This document shows, one piece after another, positions 33,457 through 42,572 of a DNA stretch of 64,000 bases (positions within the stretch are counted from its first letter, which is position 1; each line of letters begins with the position of its first letter). The notes under the pieces were generated by a model. It made no database searches. It saw nothing but the letters and a program-made list of their open reading frames with translations, and was not told the DNA's origin. The position numbers were made by a program, and so were the translations under genes. Origin of the DNA: Planomonospora sp. ID82291 (GTDB lineage: Bacteria > Actinomycetota > Actinomycetes > Streptosporangiales > Streptosporangiaceae); contig NZ_JABTEX010000001.1 in assembly GCF_015711645.1 (NCBI RefSeq), positions 2,356,001-2,420,000 on the forward strand, written 5' to 3'.

Positions 33457-34167
33457 TCACGTCCTGGGCCTGCGCAGGACGTATCCGACACCGTGCACGG
33501 TGTGGATGAGCTTGGGGTCGGTGGTGTCGGCCTTGCGCCGCACGTAGCTCACGTAGGTGTCGACGATGCTGGAGTCGCCCGCGAAGTCGTACTGCCAGAC
33601 GTGCTCCAGGATCTGGGCCTTGGAGACCACCCTCCCCGTGTTCAGGATCAGATAGTGCAGCAGCCGGAACTCCGTGGGCGAGAGCCGTACCGGGCGGCCG
33701 GCCTTGAGGACCTGGTGGCCGTCGGGGTCGACCTCCAGGTCACCCGCGCGCAGCGTCCGGTCGTCGGGCGCGGGCCCGGTGCGGCGGAGCACGGCCTGGA
33801 TCCGGGCGAGCAGCTCCTCCAGGTCGAACGGCTTCGTCACGTAGTCGTCGCCGCCCAGCCGGAGCCCGTTGACCTTGTCCGCCGCGGCGTCGCGGGCGGT
33901 GAGGAACAGCACGGGGATCCGGCCCGGGCGACCGGCGCCCAGCGGCCGGGGGAGCTCCCGGAGGCGGCGGACGACCTCGAAGCCGTCCATGTCCGGCAGC
34001 ATCACGTCCAGCAGCACCAGGTCGGGAGGTTCGTGCCGGGCGGCGTCCAGCGCCTCGGATCCGGTGGCGGCGGAGCCGACCGTGTATCCGGCGAAGCGCA
34101 GGGTGGCCGAGAGCAGCTCCCGCACCACGGGCTCGTCGTCGACCACCAGCAACCGGTTCCCGTCCAT
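33457..34167 (-). CDS. OmpR/PhoB-family response regulator
   Basis: A protein of 236 residues: receiver domain with the acidic pair D10/D11, phosphoacceptor D54 in VLLDVMLPDMDG, and K112 in YVTKPF; then a winged-helix effector domain (VRLSPTEFRLLHYLILNTGR, TYVSYVRRKAD, HTVHGVGYVLR). The ATG at 34167 is preceded by GGAGGGAG. It is transcribed in front of the histidine kinase with a 121-bp repeat-filled gap. Confidence 0.92.
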   Translation of the reverse strand: MDGNRLLVVDDEPVVRELLSATLRFAGYTVGSAATGSEALDAARHEPPDLVLLDVMLPDMDGFEVVRRLRELPRPLGAGRPGRIPVLFLTARDAAADKVNGLRLGGDDYVTKPFDLEELLARIQAVLRRTGPAPDDRTLRAGDLEVDPDGHQVLKAGRPVRLSPTEFRLLHYLILNTGRVVSKAQILEHVWQYDFAGDSSIVDTYVSYVRRKADTTDPKLIHTVHGVGYVLRRPRT

Positions 34168-34421
34168 CGGTCTCCCTCCAACGCCGGTGTTCTCTTCCGG
34201 AGGCGTTCCGCCCGGGGCGGGTGTGCCGCCTCCGAGGATAGGGAGCGGCGCGGTTCGCGGGACCCGGCATGGGCTCCGTACGGCGCCTTCCCGGTGCGGG
34301 CTCCGGGCTCCGGTACGGGCGTTCCTCCCGGTGCGGGCTCCGAACCGGCAGGGGCGCCTTCCCGGTGCGGGCGCCCCTCCCCACGCGCGCCTCCGGAGCC
34401 CGGCGGGACCCGGTGCGGGCG

Positions 34422-35237
34422 TCAGACGTCCCGTGCGCGGAAGAGGGCCGACGCGGCCAGCAGCAGGGCGAGCACGGTCGCGGCGAGTACGGCGAACCCG
34501 GCCCGGGGCGGGAGTCCGTCGGCGTTCAGTCCGGCCCAGAAGAGCTGGGCGCCCGCGGAGGTCGGCCAGTACGTCAGGACCGCCCGGGCCAGCCATTCGG
34601 GGAACAGGGAGGCCATCGCGGGCAGGATCAGCAGGAACGTGCCGAGGGTGACCGCTCCCGCCGTCCTGCGGAGCAGGAACCCCATGGCGACGCCGTACAG
34701 GCCGATCAGGGTGATGTACAGCCCGGCGCCGGCGATCGCGCCCGGCACGCCCGGATCCGTCAGGGCGAGGCCGGGGGCGCCCTGGGCGGTGAGCGTCGCC
34801 TGGCTGGTCAGGAAGGACGCGAGCGCGAGCAACGGCCCGCAGGGCAGCATGAGCAGGGCGACGAGGGCCGCCTTGCCCGCCAGGAGGCGCCCCCGCCGGG
34901 GCACGGCGGTCACGCTGGTCCGCATCGTCCCCGAGGCGTACTCGGAGGTGACGGTGAGCGCCCCCGCGGCGCTGACGAGCAGCTGCGCGAGCATGAGGGC
35001 GCGGAACGCGGTCTGGCGGGGGTCGAAGGAGGCCTGCTCCCCGGGCGGGGCGCCCAGGTACTCCCTGCCGTTCGCGGTGCCGAACAGCAGGCCGTAGCAG
35101 ACGACGACCACGAAGGCGCCGGCCAGCGTGCCCACGGTGGCGCGGACGGTGCGGAACTTGGTCCACTCCGAGCGCAGGACGGCGGCGGGACCCGGCGTCG
35201 TCCCCGGGCGCGGGGCGACGGGACGGAGGGCCGTCAT
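34422..35237 (-). CDS. ABC-2 type transporter permease
   Basis: A protein of 271 residues with six membrane segments and the N-terminal LRSEWTKFRTVRATVGTLA common to actinomycete ABC-2 permeases. Its ATG overlaps the ATPase stop as ATGA. Together they form an exporter, perhaps for a lipid, peptide or drug. The next genes downstream on the strand are a response regulator and kinase, separated by a 254-bp gap (34168-34421) containing three copies of CCCGGTGCGGG and no gene. Confidence 0.85.
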   Translation of the reverse strand: MTALRPVAPRPGTTPGPAAVLRSEWTKFRTVRATVGTLAGAFVVVVCYGLLFGTANGREYLGAPPGEQASFDPRQTAFRALMLAQLLVSAAGALTVTSEYASGTMRTSVTAVPRRGRLLAGKAALVALLMLPCGPLLALASFLTSQATLTAQGAPGLALTDPGVPGAIAGAGLYITLIGLYGVAMGFLLRRTAGAVTLGTFLLILPAMASLFPEWLARAVLTYWPTSAGAQLFWAGLNADGLPPRAGFAVLAATVLALLLAASALFRARDV

Positions 35238-36169
35238 CGCTCCCCCTCCGGGCCGGACTCCGCGCCGCCGAACTCCACGCTGTCGCGGGTGAGCTCCATG
35301 TACGCCTCCTCCAGGGAGGTCCGGTGCGGCGTCAGCTCGTGCAGCACCACCCCGTGCGCCATCGCGACCTTCCCGATCACCGCGCTCTCCATCCCCGTCA
35401 CCACCAGGGCGTCCGGCGCCTGTGCGACGCCGGGCCGTACGGTCCCGCCGGCGTCGCGCAGCCGGTGGGCGAGCTCCTCTGCGTCCGGGGTGCGCACCAG
35501 GACGGTCTCCCGCGAGTTCGCGCGGATGAACGCGTCGAGCCCGGCGTCGGCGAGCAGCCGACCCCGGCCGATGACGACCAGGTGGTCGGCGGTCAGCGCC
35601 GTCTCGCTCATCAGGTGGCTGGAGACCAGCACCGTCCGGCCCTCCGCGGCGAGGTCGCGCATGAGGGTGCGGATCCACACGACGCCCTCCGGGTCGAGCC
35701 CGTTGACCGGCTCGTCGAACACCAGCACGGCCGGGTCCCCGAGCAGGGCCGCGGCGATGCCGAGTCGCTGGCTCATGCCCAGGGACAGGTCGCCCGCCCG
35801 CCGGCCGGCGACCCGGGAGAGGCCGACGGCGCCGAGCACCTCGTCGACCCGGCTCCGCGCGATGCCGCTGCTCTGCGCCAGGGACAGCAGATGGGCGCGC
35901 ACGCTCCGGTTCGGGTGCGCGGCGCGGGCGTCCAGCAGCGCGCCGACCTCGCGCATCGGGAAGGGGAGGTCGGCGTACCGGCGTCCGCGGATCGTGGCCG
36001 TGCCGCTCGTCGGCGCGTCCAGGCCCAGGATCATCCGCATCGTGGTGGTCTTGCCCGCGCCGTTCGGGCCGAGGAAACCGGTGACCGCACCCGGTCTGAC
36101 GTCGAAGCTCAGGTCGCTCACCGCCGTGGTCCGGCCGTGGCGTTTGGTCAATCGCCGTAACTCGATCAT
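35234..36169 (-). CDS. ABC transporter ATP-binding protein
   Basis: A protein of 311 residues from the ATG at 36169. Walker A GPNGAGKT at 34-41, signature LSLGMSQRL, Walker B VLVFDEPVNGLDP and the H-loop SSHLM are all present. The C-terminal 90 residues match the DrrA-like drug-resistance exporter type. It is translationally coupled to the permease. Confidence 0.9.
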   Translation of the reverse strand: MIELRRLTKRHGRTTAVSDLSFDVRPGAVTGFLGPNGAGKTTTMRMILGLDAPTSGTATIRGRRYADLPFPMREVGALLDARAAHPNRSVRAHLLSLAQSSGIARSRVDEVLGAVGLSRVAGRRAGDLSLGMSQRLGIAAALLGDPAVLVFDEPVNGLDPEGVVWIRTLMRDLAAEGRTVLVSSHLMSETALTADHLVVIGRGRLLADAGLDAFIRANSRETVLVRTPDAEELAHRLRDAGGTVRPGVAQAPDALVVTGMESAVIGKVAMAHGVVLHELTPHRTSLEEAYMELTRDSVEFGGAESGPEGER

Positions 36170-36350
36170 GTGACCGATCCTGGGCCGGGCGGCTGGACGG
36201 CCCGTGAGAGGTTCTGTGAGCTCTCTGTGAGGTCCCCGGTTCGGACCGGGCGCCGCGGCGGTGCACGGGCCGGACGGCAGGCCCGGCCGTGCCGATCTCA
36301 CAGGAGATTCACGCCGGACGGCGGCATTCCGGCAGGCGGAGCGCCCCCGC

Positions 36351-36489
36351 TCCGGGCCGACGGGGTCAGCGCTCTGCGGTCCGGGCCGACGGGGTCAGCG
36401 CTCTGCGGTCCGGGCCGACGGGGTCAGCGCTCTGCGGTCCGGGCCGACGGGGTCAGCGCTCTGCGGTCCGGGCCGACGGGGTCAGCGCT
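36351..36489. repeat. 29-bp tandem repeat, 4.8 copies
   Basis: A 29-bp unit beginning TCCGGGCCGACGGGGTCAGC is repeated at 36351, 36380, 36409 and 36438, with a partial copy from 36467. The copies are identical. The last copy overlaps the stop codon and final codons of the O-methyltransferase gene, and every copy contains that stop triplet. There are no spacers, so it is not a CRISPR array. Confidence 0.95.
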
Positions 36490-37129
36490 TGCGGGCGAGG
36501 GTGACGCCGTCGCGCACGGGCAGCATCACCGAGTCGACGCGGCCGTCCGCGACGACGGTCGCGTTCATCCGGCGCATGGCCGCGTCGCCCTCGTCCTGGC
36601 AGCCCGGGTCGAGCACGCGGCCCGCCCGCAGCACGTTGTCCAGGACGATCAGCCCGCCCGGCCGGAGCCGGGGGACCAGCTCCTCGTAGTAGAGCGGGTA
36701 GCCGGTCTTGTCGGCGTCGACGAACGCGAAGTCGAGGTGCGGCTCGGCGGGCAGCGCGCGGAGCGTCTCCAGTGCGGGGGCGATCCGCAGGTCGATCCGG
36801 TCGGCGACGCCGGCCCGCTTCCAGTAGCGCCGGGCGATCGACGTCCACTCCTCGCTGACGTCGCACGCCAGCAGGCGGCCGCCCTCGGACAGCCCCCGGG
36901 CGATGCAGATCGACGAGTAGCCGGTGAACACCCCCACCTCGACGGCGTGCCGTGCGCCGGTGAGCCGGACGAGCATGGTGAGCAGTTCGCCCTCGTCATG
37001 GGAGATCTGCATGCCCGCGGAGCGGGGGAACGCCTCCCGGGTCTCGGCGGCCAGCTCGCGCAGCAGGTCGTCGGCGGGGGTGCAGTGGGAGAGCAGGTAG
37101 TCGCTCACCCCGGGGTCGATGATGTCCAT
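36482..37129 (-). CDS. SAM-dependent O-methyltransferase (CCoAOMT-like)
   Basis: A protein of 215 residues. SAM-binding AVEVGVFTGYSSICIARGL, LLACDVSEEWTSIARRYW and the metal-binding region FAFVDADKTGYPLYYEELVP with LIVLDNVL show the cation-dependent O-methyltransferase family of caffeoyl-CoA/catechol type. The substrate is unknown. The ATG at 37129 gives the family length. Its 3' end is expanded by the 29-bp tandem repeat, and a 28-bp duplication (37141-37196) lies just upstream. Confidence 0.85.
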   Translation of the reverse strand: MDIIDPGVSDYLLSHCTPADDLLRELAAETREAFPRSAGMQISHDEGELLTMLVRLTGARHAVEVGVFTGYSSICIARGLSEGGRLLACDVSEEWTSIARRYWKRAGVADRIDLRIAPALETLRALPAEPHLDFAFVDADKTGYPLYYEELVPRLRPGGLIVLDNVLRAGRVLDPGCQDEGDAAMRRMNATVVADGRVDSVMLPVRDGVTLARKR

Positions 37130-37140
37130 GCGCTGTCCGC

Positions 37141-37196
37141 TCCTCCGTGTCGTCCGCCGGGCGGGGACTCCTCCGTGTCGTCCGCCGGGCGGGGAC
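37141..37196. repeat. 28-bp tandem duplication
   Basis: Two identical 28-bp copies (37141-37168 and 37169-37196) beginning TCCTCCGTGTCGTCCGCCGG, directly upstream of the O-methyltransferase start. Confidence 0.9.
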
Positions 37197-37299
37197 GCGG
37201 TCCGGTCGGTGGTGTCCGCCCAGACGATGATCGCCGGTCGGGTGGGTACCGGCAAGCGGTTTCCCTCACCGGCGTGTTAAGCGGATCAAGCGGCTCCCC

Positions 37300-37441
37300 T
37301 CACCGGTGCGCGGCGTCCCGGAAGCACTCCGCGAGCCGGTGCGCCCCCGCCTCGATCCGCCCCGGCGGGATCGCCCCGCACCCGATGACGAGTCCCGTCG
37401 CGTACGGAGCGGCCGAAACGCTTCCCCGGATCGGTGTTTCG
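37300..37441 (-). pseudogene. Remnant of a MocR-type regulator C-terminus
   Basis: The minus strand encodes SAAPYATGLVIGCGAIPPGR followed by a helix ending FRDAAHR and a stop at 37300, the typical last 40 residues of a MocR/GntR-aminotransferase regulator. An in-frame stop lies just upstream near 37447, so only the tail survives. The next gene's start region follows immediately, suggesting a deletion joined them. Confidence 0.5.
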
Positions 37442-37456
37442 AACTAGAGTTCACAT

Positions 37457-37972
37457 GTGAGACAAGTCCTTCTCGTGTTCGACGCCCGGCGCAGCCCGCT
37501 CCGGACGCCCGCGCCGGGGGCCGGAGCGGCGCCCGATGAGCGGTCGGCCGCGGACACGATCGCCGTGCTGCTGGAACGTGCCCGTGCCGCCGGGGCCCCC
37601 GTTGTCTTCGTCCGCGGTGACGGCTCCGCGGGTGATCCCGGCCGTTCCGGGACGCCCGGTGGGGAGCCGGTCCACGAGGCGCTGCCCGGGGAGCACGTGA
37701 TCGACGGGCACGCGCCGGACGCGTTCGACGGGACCGACCTGGCCTGGGTGCTCCCGCCGGTGGCCTCGGTCGTGGTGGCCGGGATGCGGAGCGAGCGGTC
37801 CGTCCGGGAGACCTCCCTGGCGGCGCTGGCGCGCGGGCACGCCGTCACGCTCGTCCGGGGGGTCCGCGCCGCCTGCGACGGCGACGAGCCCGCCGCGGTC
37901 GTCTCCCGGAGGGTGGAGGAGGAGCTGACCGCGGCGGGAGCCATGGTGGCTACGCCGTACGAGCTGTTCTGA
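37457..37972 (+). CDS. Isochorismatase-like protein lacking the catalytic cysteine
   Basis: A protein of 171 residues of the cysteine-hydrolase fold. The first catalytic Asp is present (LLVFDARRS, D9). The loop that normally reads GMQSE-x-C-VRETS here reads GMRSERSVRETS, putting Ser115 in place of the nucleophilic Cys, and the usual Lys before the conserved Phe (near residue 84) is Gly. Hydrolysis by the standard mechanism seems impossible; it may bind a ligand or use another chemistry. Its last 23 bp overlap the convergent PAP2 gene. Confidence 0.7.
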   Translation: MRQVLLVFDARRSPLRTPAPGAGAAPDERSAADTIAVLLERARAAGAPVVFVRGDGSAGDPGRSGTPGGEPVHEALPGEHVIDGHAPDAFDGTDLAWVLPPVASVVVAGMRSERSVRETSLAALARGHAVTLVRGVRAACDGDEPAAVVSRRVEEELTAAGAMVATPYELF

Positions 37973-38666
37973 GTCCTCCGGATCCCGCCGCGTTCCGCTC
38001 CCGGCGCCGCGGGCGCAGGAGCAGCGCGTTGGCGGCCACCGCGACGCAGACCAGGCCGAGCAGGAAGCCCCAGCTCACGTCGCTCAGGTGGTGCATGCCG
38101 CGGTACATCCGCGAGTAGGCGATCCCGAGCGGGACGCCCAGGCCGACCAGCCACCACAGCACACTCAGGATCCTGTGGCGGTGGGTGTGCAGGGTGAGCA
38201 CCAGCGCGACGCCGCAGTAGAAGGCGACCGCCGCACTGGTGTGCCCGGAGGGGAAGCTGGAGGTGGGCGGCGCGGGGTCCAGATGCTGGACCGCGGGCCG
38301 CTTGCGCTCCGCCAGGACGGTGGAGAGCAGGAAGATCAGCGACTGCGACCAGACGGCCGTCACCAGGAAGAGCGACTCGTTCCAGCGCTTGAAGGCCAGC
38401 CGGAACACGATCACGAGCACGGCGGTGGCGCCGACGATCACCGGGGTGTCCGACAGGTCGGAGACCACGTCGGTGACGTCGCTCCAGAAGGTCGTGCGCT
38501 CCCGGGCCATCTCCTCGTTGACCCCGCGGTCGTTCGCGCCGATGGTCGTCGGCTCCAGCACCTTGGTGATCAGCAGCCCGACGCCGACCGTCAGGGCGGC
38601 CATGAGGGAGAGCGGGAGCAGGATGAGCCGTACGGCGCCCCGGACATCGATCGGCAATTTCGACAT
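37950..38666 (-). CDS. PAP2-family membrane phosphatase
   Basis: A protein of 238 residues with six hydrophobic segments. The phosphatase triad motifs are LAERKRPAV, SSFPSGHTSAA and SRMYRGMHHLSDV. Members remove phosphate from lipids such as undecaprenyl pyrophosphate or phosphatidate. It is convergent with the isochorismatase-like gene and followed in the same direction by a second PAP2 gene upstream. Confidence 0.85.
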   Translation of the reverse strand: MSKLPIDVRGAVRLILLPLSLMAALTVGVGLLITKVLEPTTIGANDRGVNEEMARERTTFWSDVTDVVSDLSDTPVIVGATAVLVIVFRLAFKRWNESLFLVTAVWSQSLIFLLSTVLAERKRPAVQHLDPAPPTSSFPSGHTSAAVAFYCGVALVLTLHTHRHRILSVLWWLVGLGVPLGIAYSRMYRGMHHLSDVSWGFLLGLVCVAVAANALLLRPRRRERNAAGSGGLRTARTA

Positions 38667-38714
38667 GGGGCGCGGACTACCCCGAAAACGACCGCGGGAA
38701 CGTCCGCGAGGCGT

Positions 38715-39479
38715 TCACTCCGCGCGGCCGGGACTCTCCCGGCCGTCCTCCTCCATCTCCGGCTCCACGCCCTCCTCGTACGGCACGGCGGGCCTGCGGC
38801 CCTCGTCGCGTCGCCAGGTCTCGTACCCCGCGGCCGTCGCCGCCACGGTCGCCAGCCCCAGGGTGACGCCCGCCACCACGTCGCTCACCCAGTGCACGCC
38901 GAGCGCCACCCGGCTGTAGGCCACGAACGCGGTGACGGCCGCGGCGCAGCCCCAGGCGGCCAGATGGGCGGCCCGGCTCCGCAGGAAGGGGAGCAGGAGG
39001 AGTACGGCCATGCTCGCCCCCGTCGCCGCGGCCATCGCGTGTCCGGAGGGGAAGGACGCGCCCGGCGCCCAGGAGATCGGGTCGGGCAGCGCCGGCCGGG
39101 CCCGGTCCACGAGCTCCTTGACCGCGAGGTTCAGCAGGCCGCTGACGGTGATCGTGACGATGGTCCAGACGGCCAGGCGCCGCCGCCCCCGGCGCCAGAG
39201 CCAGATCGCGGCCAGCACCATCAGGACGCGCCATGTCGTCGGGCCGAACACCTCCGTCGCCACGTTGAGGAAGTCCCCGTAGCCGGGTTGGGAGAGCGTG
39301 TGCGCGTGCGCCCGCTCGGCGATCCGCTGATCGAAGTCGTTGAGCGGGGAGAAGGACGAGACCACCAGTGCCAGCAGCAGGACGAACGGTGCCGAGAACA
39401 GCGCCACGGCCACCACCGCGACGGTGAGCCGCATGCCCAGACGGCGATCCGAGTCCTGGTGTTCGAGGAAAGCGACCAT
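38715..39479 (-). CDS. PAP2-family membrane phosphatase
   Basis: A protein of 254 residues from the ATG at 39479 (a TTG at 39485 is in frame). Motifs: VKELVDRARPALP, SFPSGHAMAAATG and SRVALGVHWVSDV. It has six membrane segments and an acidic tail. It lies 48 bp before the other PAP2 gene, in tandem, but the two proteins are not close copies. Confidence 0.85.
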   Translation of the reverse strand: MVAFLEHQDSDRRLGMRLTVAVVAVALFSAPFVLLLALVVSSFSPLNDFDQRIAERAHAHTLSQPGYGDFLNVATEVFGPTTWRVLMVLAAIWLWRRGRRRLAVWTIVTITVSGLLNLAVKELVDRARPALPDPISWAPGASFPSGHAMAAATGASMAVLLLLPFLRSRAAHLAAWGCAAAVTAFVAYSRVALGVHWVSDVVAGVTLGLATVAATAAGYETWRRDEGRRPAVPYEEGVEPEMEEDGRESPGRAE

Positions 39480-39634
39480 CGTCAATGGCTACCCGCTGAG
39501 ACGCGTCCATGCGCGGAAACGGGGACGCGATCGGGACCCGGGCGGCGTGCCGGACCTGCCGGCGGACGGCTCCGAGCTGCCGGGTCTTCCCCGCGGGCGG
39601 CCGGATCGGCGCACCGGGCCCTCGGTGACTGCCG

Positions 39635-39733
39635 GGCGCGTCGTATCCCGTGGCGGGCGGCTCAGGCGGCGCGTCGTATCCCGTGGCGGGCGGCTCAGGC
39701 GGCGCGTCGTATCCCGTGGCGGGCGGCTCAGGC
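39635..39733. repeat. 33-bp tandem repeat, 3 copies
   Basis: Copies at 39635, 39668 and 39701 of a 33-bp unit beginning GGCGCGTCGTATCCCGTGGC. The last copy includes the stop codon (39728-39730) of the adjacent minus-strand gene; the others repeat that stop into the 3' flank. No gene is seen in 39486-39634. Confidence 0.9.
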
Positions 39734-40111
39734 GGCGTGCCGTGCCTCCCGGCGGGCGGTCCAGCGCAGCACGTCGCAGTGGCGGCGCTCGGCCTCGGCG
39801 AGGGCGGGTTCACCGGCATAGGCGTCGAGCACGAGCCGCAGGTACGGCAGCTGCTCCGTCACGTCGGCCCACGCCTGCCCGGGATCCCCCGCGCCGAGTT
39901 CGATCAGCGCGTCCAGGTGCACGGCGTAGGCCGTCCACCACTGGCGGCTCAGCTCCGCCAGGAACCCGTCCAGCCCGCCGAACTCGCGTGCGATCTCGTC
40001 CTCCCACCATGGCGGGACGGTGGTGTGCCCGGTCTCCGCCAGGTCGCGCAGCACGACGTGGGCCAGGGTGCGGCGGCGGCGGACGGCGGTGGAACGTGAA
40101 GGAATGTTCAT
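39728..40111 (-). CDS. Hypothetical helical protein
   Basis: A protein of 127 residues from the ATG at 40111, mostly helical and rich in Trp and acidic residues (PPWWEDEIAREFGGLDGFLA, SRQWWTAYAVHLDALIELG, LRLVLDAYAGEPALAEAERR). I do not recognise it. The coding 3' end runs into the 33-bp tandem repeat. The interval 40112-40382 holds GGGCCGGTCCCGA-type imperfect repeats and no gene. Confidence 0.6.
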   Translation of the reverse strand: MNIPSRSTAVRRRRTLAHVVLRDLAETGHTTVPPWWEDEIAREFGGLDGFLAELSRQWWTAYAVHLDALIELGAGDPGQAWADVTEQLPYLRLVLDAYAGEPALAEAERRHCDVLRWTARREARHAA

Positions 40112-40382
40112 GCGAACAGCGTGCCGATCTTCACTTGCCGAATTCTTAACGCCGCATTGACGCCGGTTGCCGGATCCTCCGGCCGCTCCGAACCGGTCCC
40201 GAGCCGCTCCCCGAACCGGGCCCCGGGCCGGTCCCGAACCGGGCCTCGGGCCGGTCCCGAGCCGCCGTCCGCGGGACCGGCGGTCACGGTCCGGTGAATT
40301 CCCGCCCATGAATCCTCCGTTTCTGGGCAGCCGGGGATCCCGAGTCAGGTGGTGGGACGTCACGGCGAAAGGCGTAGCGCAC

Positions 40383-41108
40383 ATGTCGTATCTCGATCCG
40401 GAAGCATTGGTCGCGGGTCTGCGGCGGGCCCGTGCGGAGGCCCCCGAGACGGGGATCGTCCAGCAGCTCGAACGGGCCGTCGGGGTCGTGGACACGTTGC
40501 TGGGCTATTCGGGCGCGGGTCTGATGTTCGCCGAGGAGGGCAAGGAACTGCGCTACCTGGTCGCCACCGACGACCCCGGGCGCAGCCTGGAGGGAGCCCA
40601 GCTCCACCTCGGCCAGGGCCCGTGCGTGTCCGCCTACGAGCAGGACACGGCGATCACCTGCGCCGACGTGCGCACGGATCCGCGCTGGCCGGAGCTGGCC
40701 GTACGGCTCCACCCCGGGGTGCGGGCGGTCGCCGGGGTGCCCGTACGGCTCGGCGGCCGACCGGTGGGCACGCTGAACGTCTACCAGTCCACCCCCTACG
40801 CGTGGACCGGGGCCGACGTCCAGACCCTGCACGCCTACGCCGATGTGATCGAGCAGCTGCTCACCGCCGCGACGGCGGCCGAGGAGAAGAGCGTCCTGGC
40901 CGGTCAGCTCCAGCACGCCCTCGACTACCGGGTCCTCATCGAGCGCGCCATCGGCTACCTGATGGGCAAGCACGACCTCACCGCCGCCCAGGCGTTCACC
41001 GGGCTGCGCAAGCGGGCCAGGGACAGCCGCCGCAAGGTCGCCGACCTGGCGGCCGAGGTGCTCGGCGAGGGGCCGGTCGGCGCGGGCGGCGCCCGGCCGG
41101 GGGACTAA
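40383..41108 (+). CDS. GAF-ANTAR transcription antiterminator
   Basis: A protein of 241 residues. An N-terminal GAF domain (LHLGQGPCVSAYEQDTAITC, AGVPVRLGGRPVGTLNVY) is followed by an ANTAR RNA-binding domain, QLQHALDYRVLIERAIGYLM GKHDLTAAQAF. Such proteins bind paired stem-loops in mRNA and prevent termination in response to a signal. An in-frame ATG at 40308 would add 25 residues. It ends 11 bp before pyrD. Confidence 0.85.
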   Translation: MSYLDPEALVAGLRRARAEAPETGIVQQLERAVGVVDTLLGYSGAGLMFAEEGKELRYLVATDDPGRSLEGAQLHLGQGPCVSAYEQDTAITCADVRTDPRWPELAVRLHPGVRAVAGVPVRLGGRPVGTLNVYQSTPYAWTGADVQTLHAYADVIEQLLTAATAAEEKSVLAGQLQHALDYRVLIERAIGYLMGKHDLTAAQAFTGLRKRARDSRRKVADLAAEVLGEGPVGAGGARPGD

Positions 41109-41119
41109 CCTGGCCGGTG

Positions 41120-42187
<1,068 letters not shown>

Positions 42188-42190
42188 TTG

Positions 42191-42210
42191 ATACCCTGGG
42201 GGGGTAGTAT
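42191..42210. promoter_or_regulatory. CsoR-like copper operator
   Basis: ATACCCTGGGGGGGTAGTAT, an imperfect palindrome with ATACCC/GGGTA(G)TAT ends around a G tract, the form of CsoR operators. It lies 33 bp before the copper-chaperone start, where a copper-responsive repressor would block transcription. Confidence 0.65.
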
Positions 42211-42243
42211 CGGGCCGTTGAGATCATCGAGATCGGAGCCATC

Positions 42244-42447
42244 ATGAGCGTCGCCACCTACACCGTCACCGGCATGACCTGCGGCCACTGCGTGAGCTCG
42301 GTCAAGGAAGAGGTCGGCGAGGTCCCCGGCGTCACCGCGGTCGAGGTCGACCTGGAGTCCGGCCGGGTGGACGTCACCGCCGACCCCCTCGACGACGCGG
42401 CCGTCCGCGCCGCGATCAAGGAGGCCGGCTACGAGGTGGCCGGCTGA
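42244..42447 (+). CDS. copZ: Copper chaperone, HMA domain
   Basis: A protein of 67 residues: a complete heavy-metal-associated domain with the copper-binding GMTCGHC at residues 10-16 and the ferredoxin-like fold ending EAGYEVAG. It carries Cu(I) to an exporting P-type ATPase, which is not in the window. A CsoR-like operator precedes it and a GC-rich hairpin (about 42464-42500) follows. Confidence 0.9.
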   Translation: MSVATYTVTGMTCGHCVSSVKEEVGEVPGVTAVEVDLESGRVDVTADPLDDAAVRAAIKEAGYEVAG

Positions 42448-42463
42448 CGTCCGTACATCCCGC

Positions 42464-42500
42464 GCCCCGGCCCGGCGGCGTCCGTGCCGCCGGGGCCGGG
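42464..42500. terminator. GC-rich hairpin after copZ
   Basis: CCCGGCCCGGCGGC pairs with GCCGCCGGGGCCGGG around TCCGT with one bulge. It lies between the convergent copZ and hexosaminidase genes, so it may end both. Confidence 0.55.
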
Positions 42501-42572
42501 AGTGTCACCGGGCCGGGAGCGTCACCGGCCTTCCCCGCCCGTCACGGGCGGCGCCCCTGAGGGAGAAGGCGG

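Noticed and set aside
31981-35097. Open frame of over 1000 codons on + strand
   Set aside because: It is antisense to the histidine kinase, response regulator and ABC permease, which carry all family motifs.
34422-36266. Single 614-codon frame across the ABC genes
   Set aside because: It is the permease frame extended through the ATPase gene in the wrong frame; the ATPase motifs are in the other frame and the genes overlap by ATGA.
36351-36489. CRISPR array
   Set aside because: Units are contiguous with no spacers and overlap a stop codon; there are no cas genes nearby.
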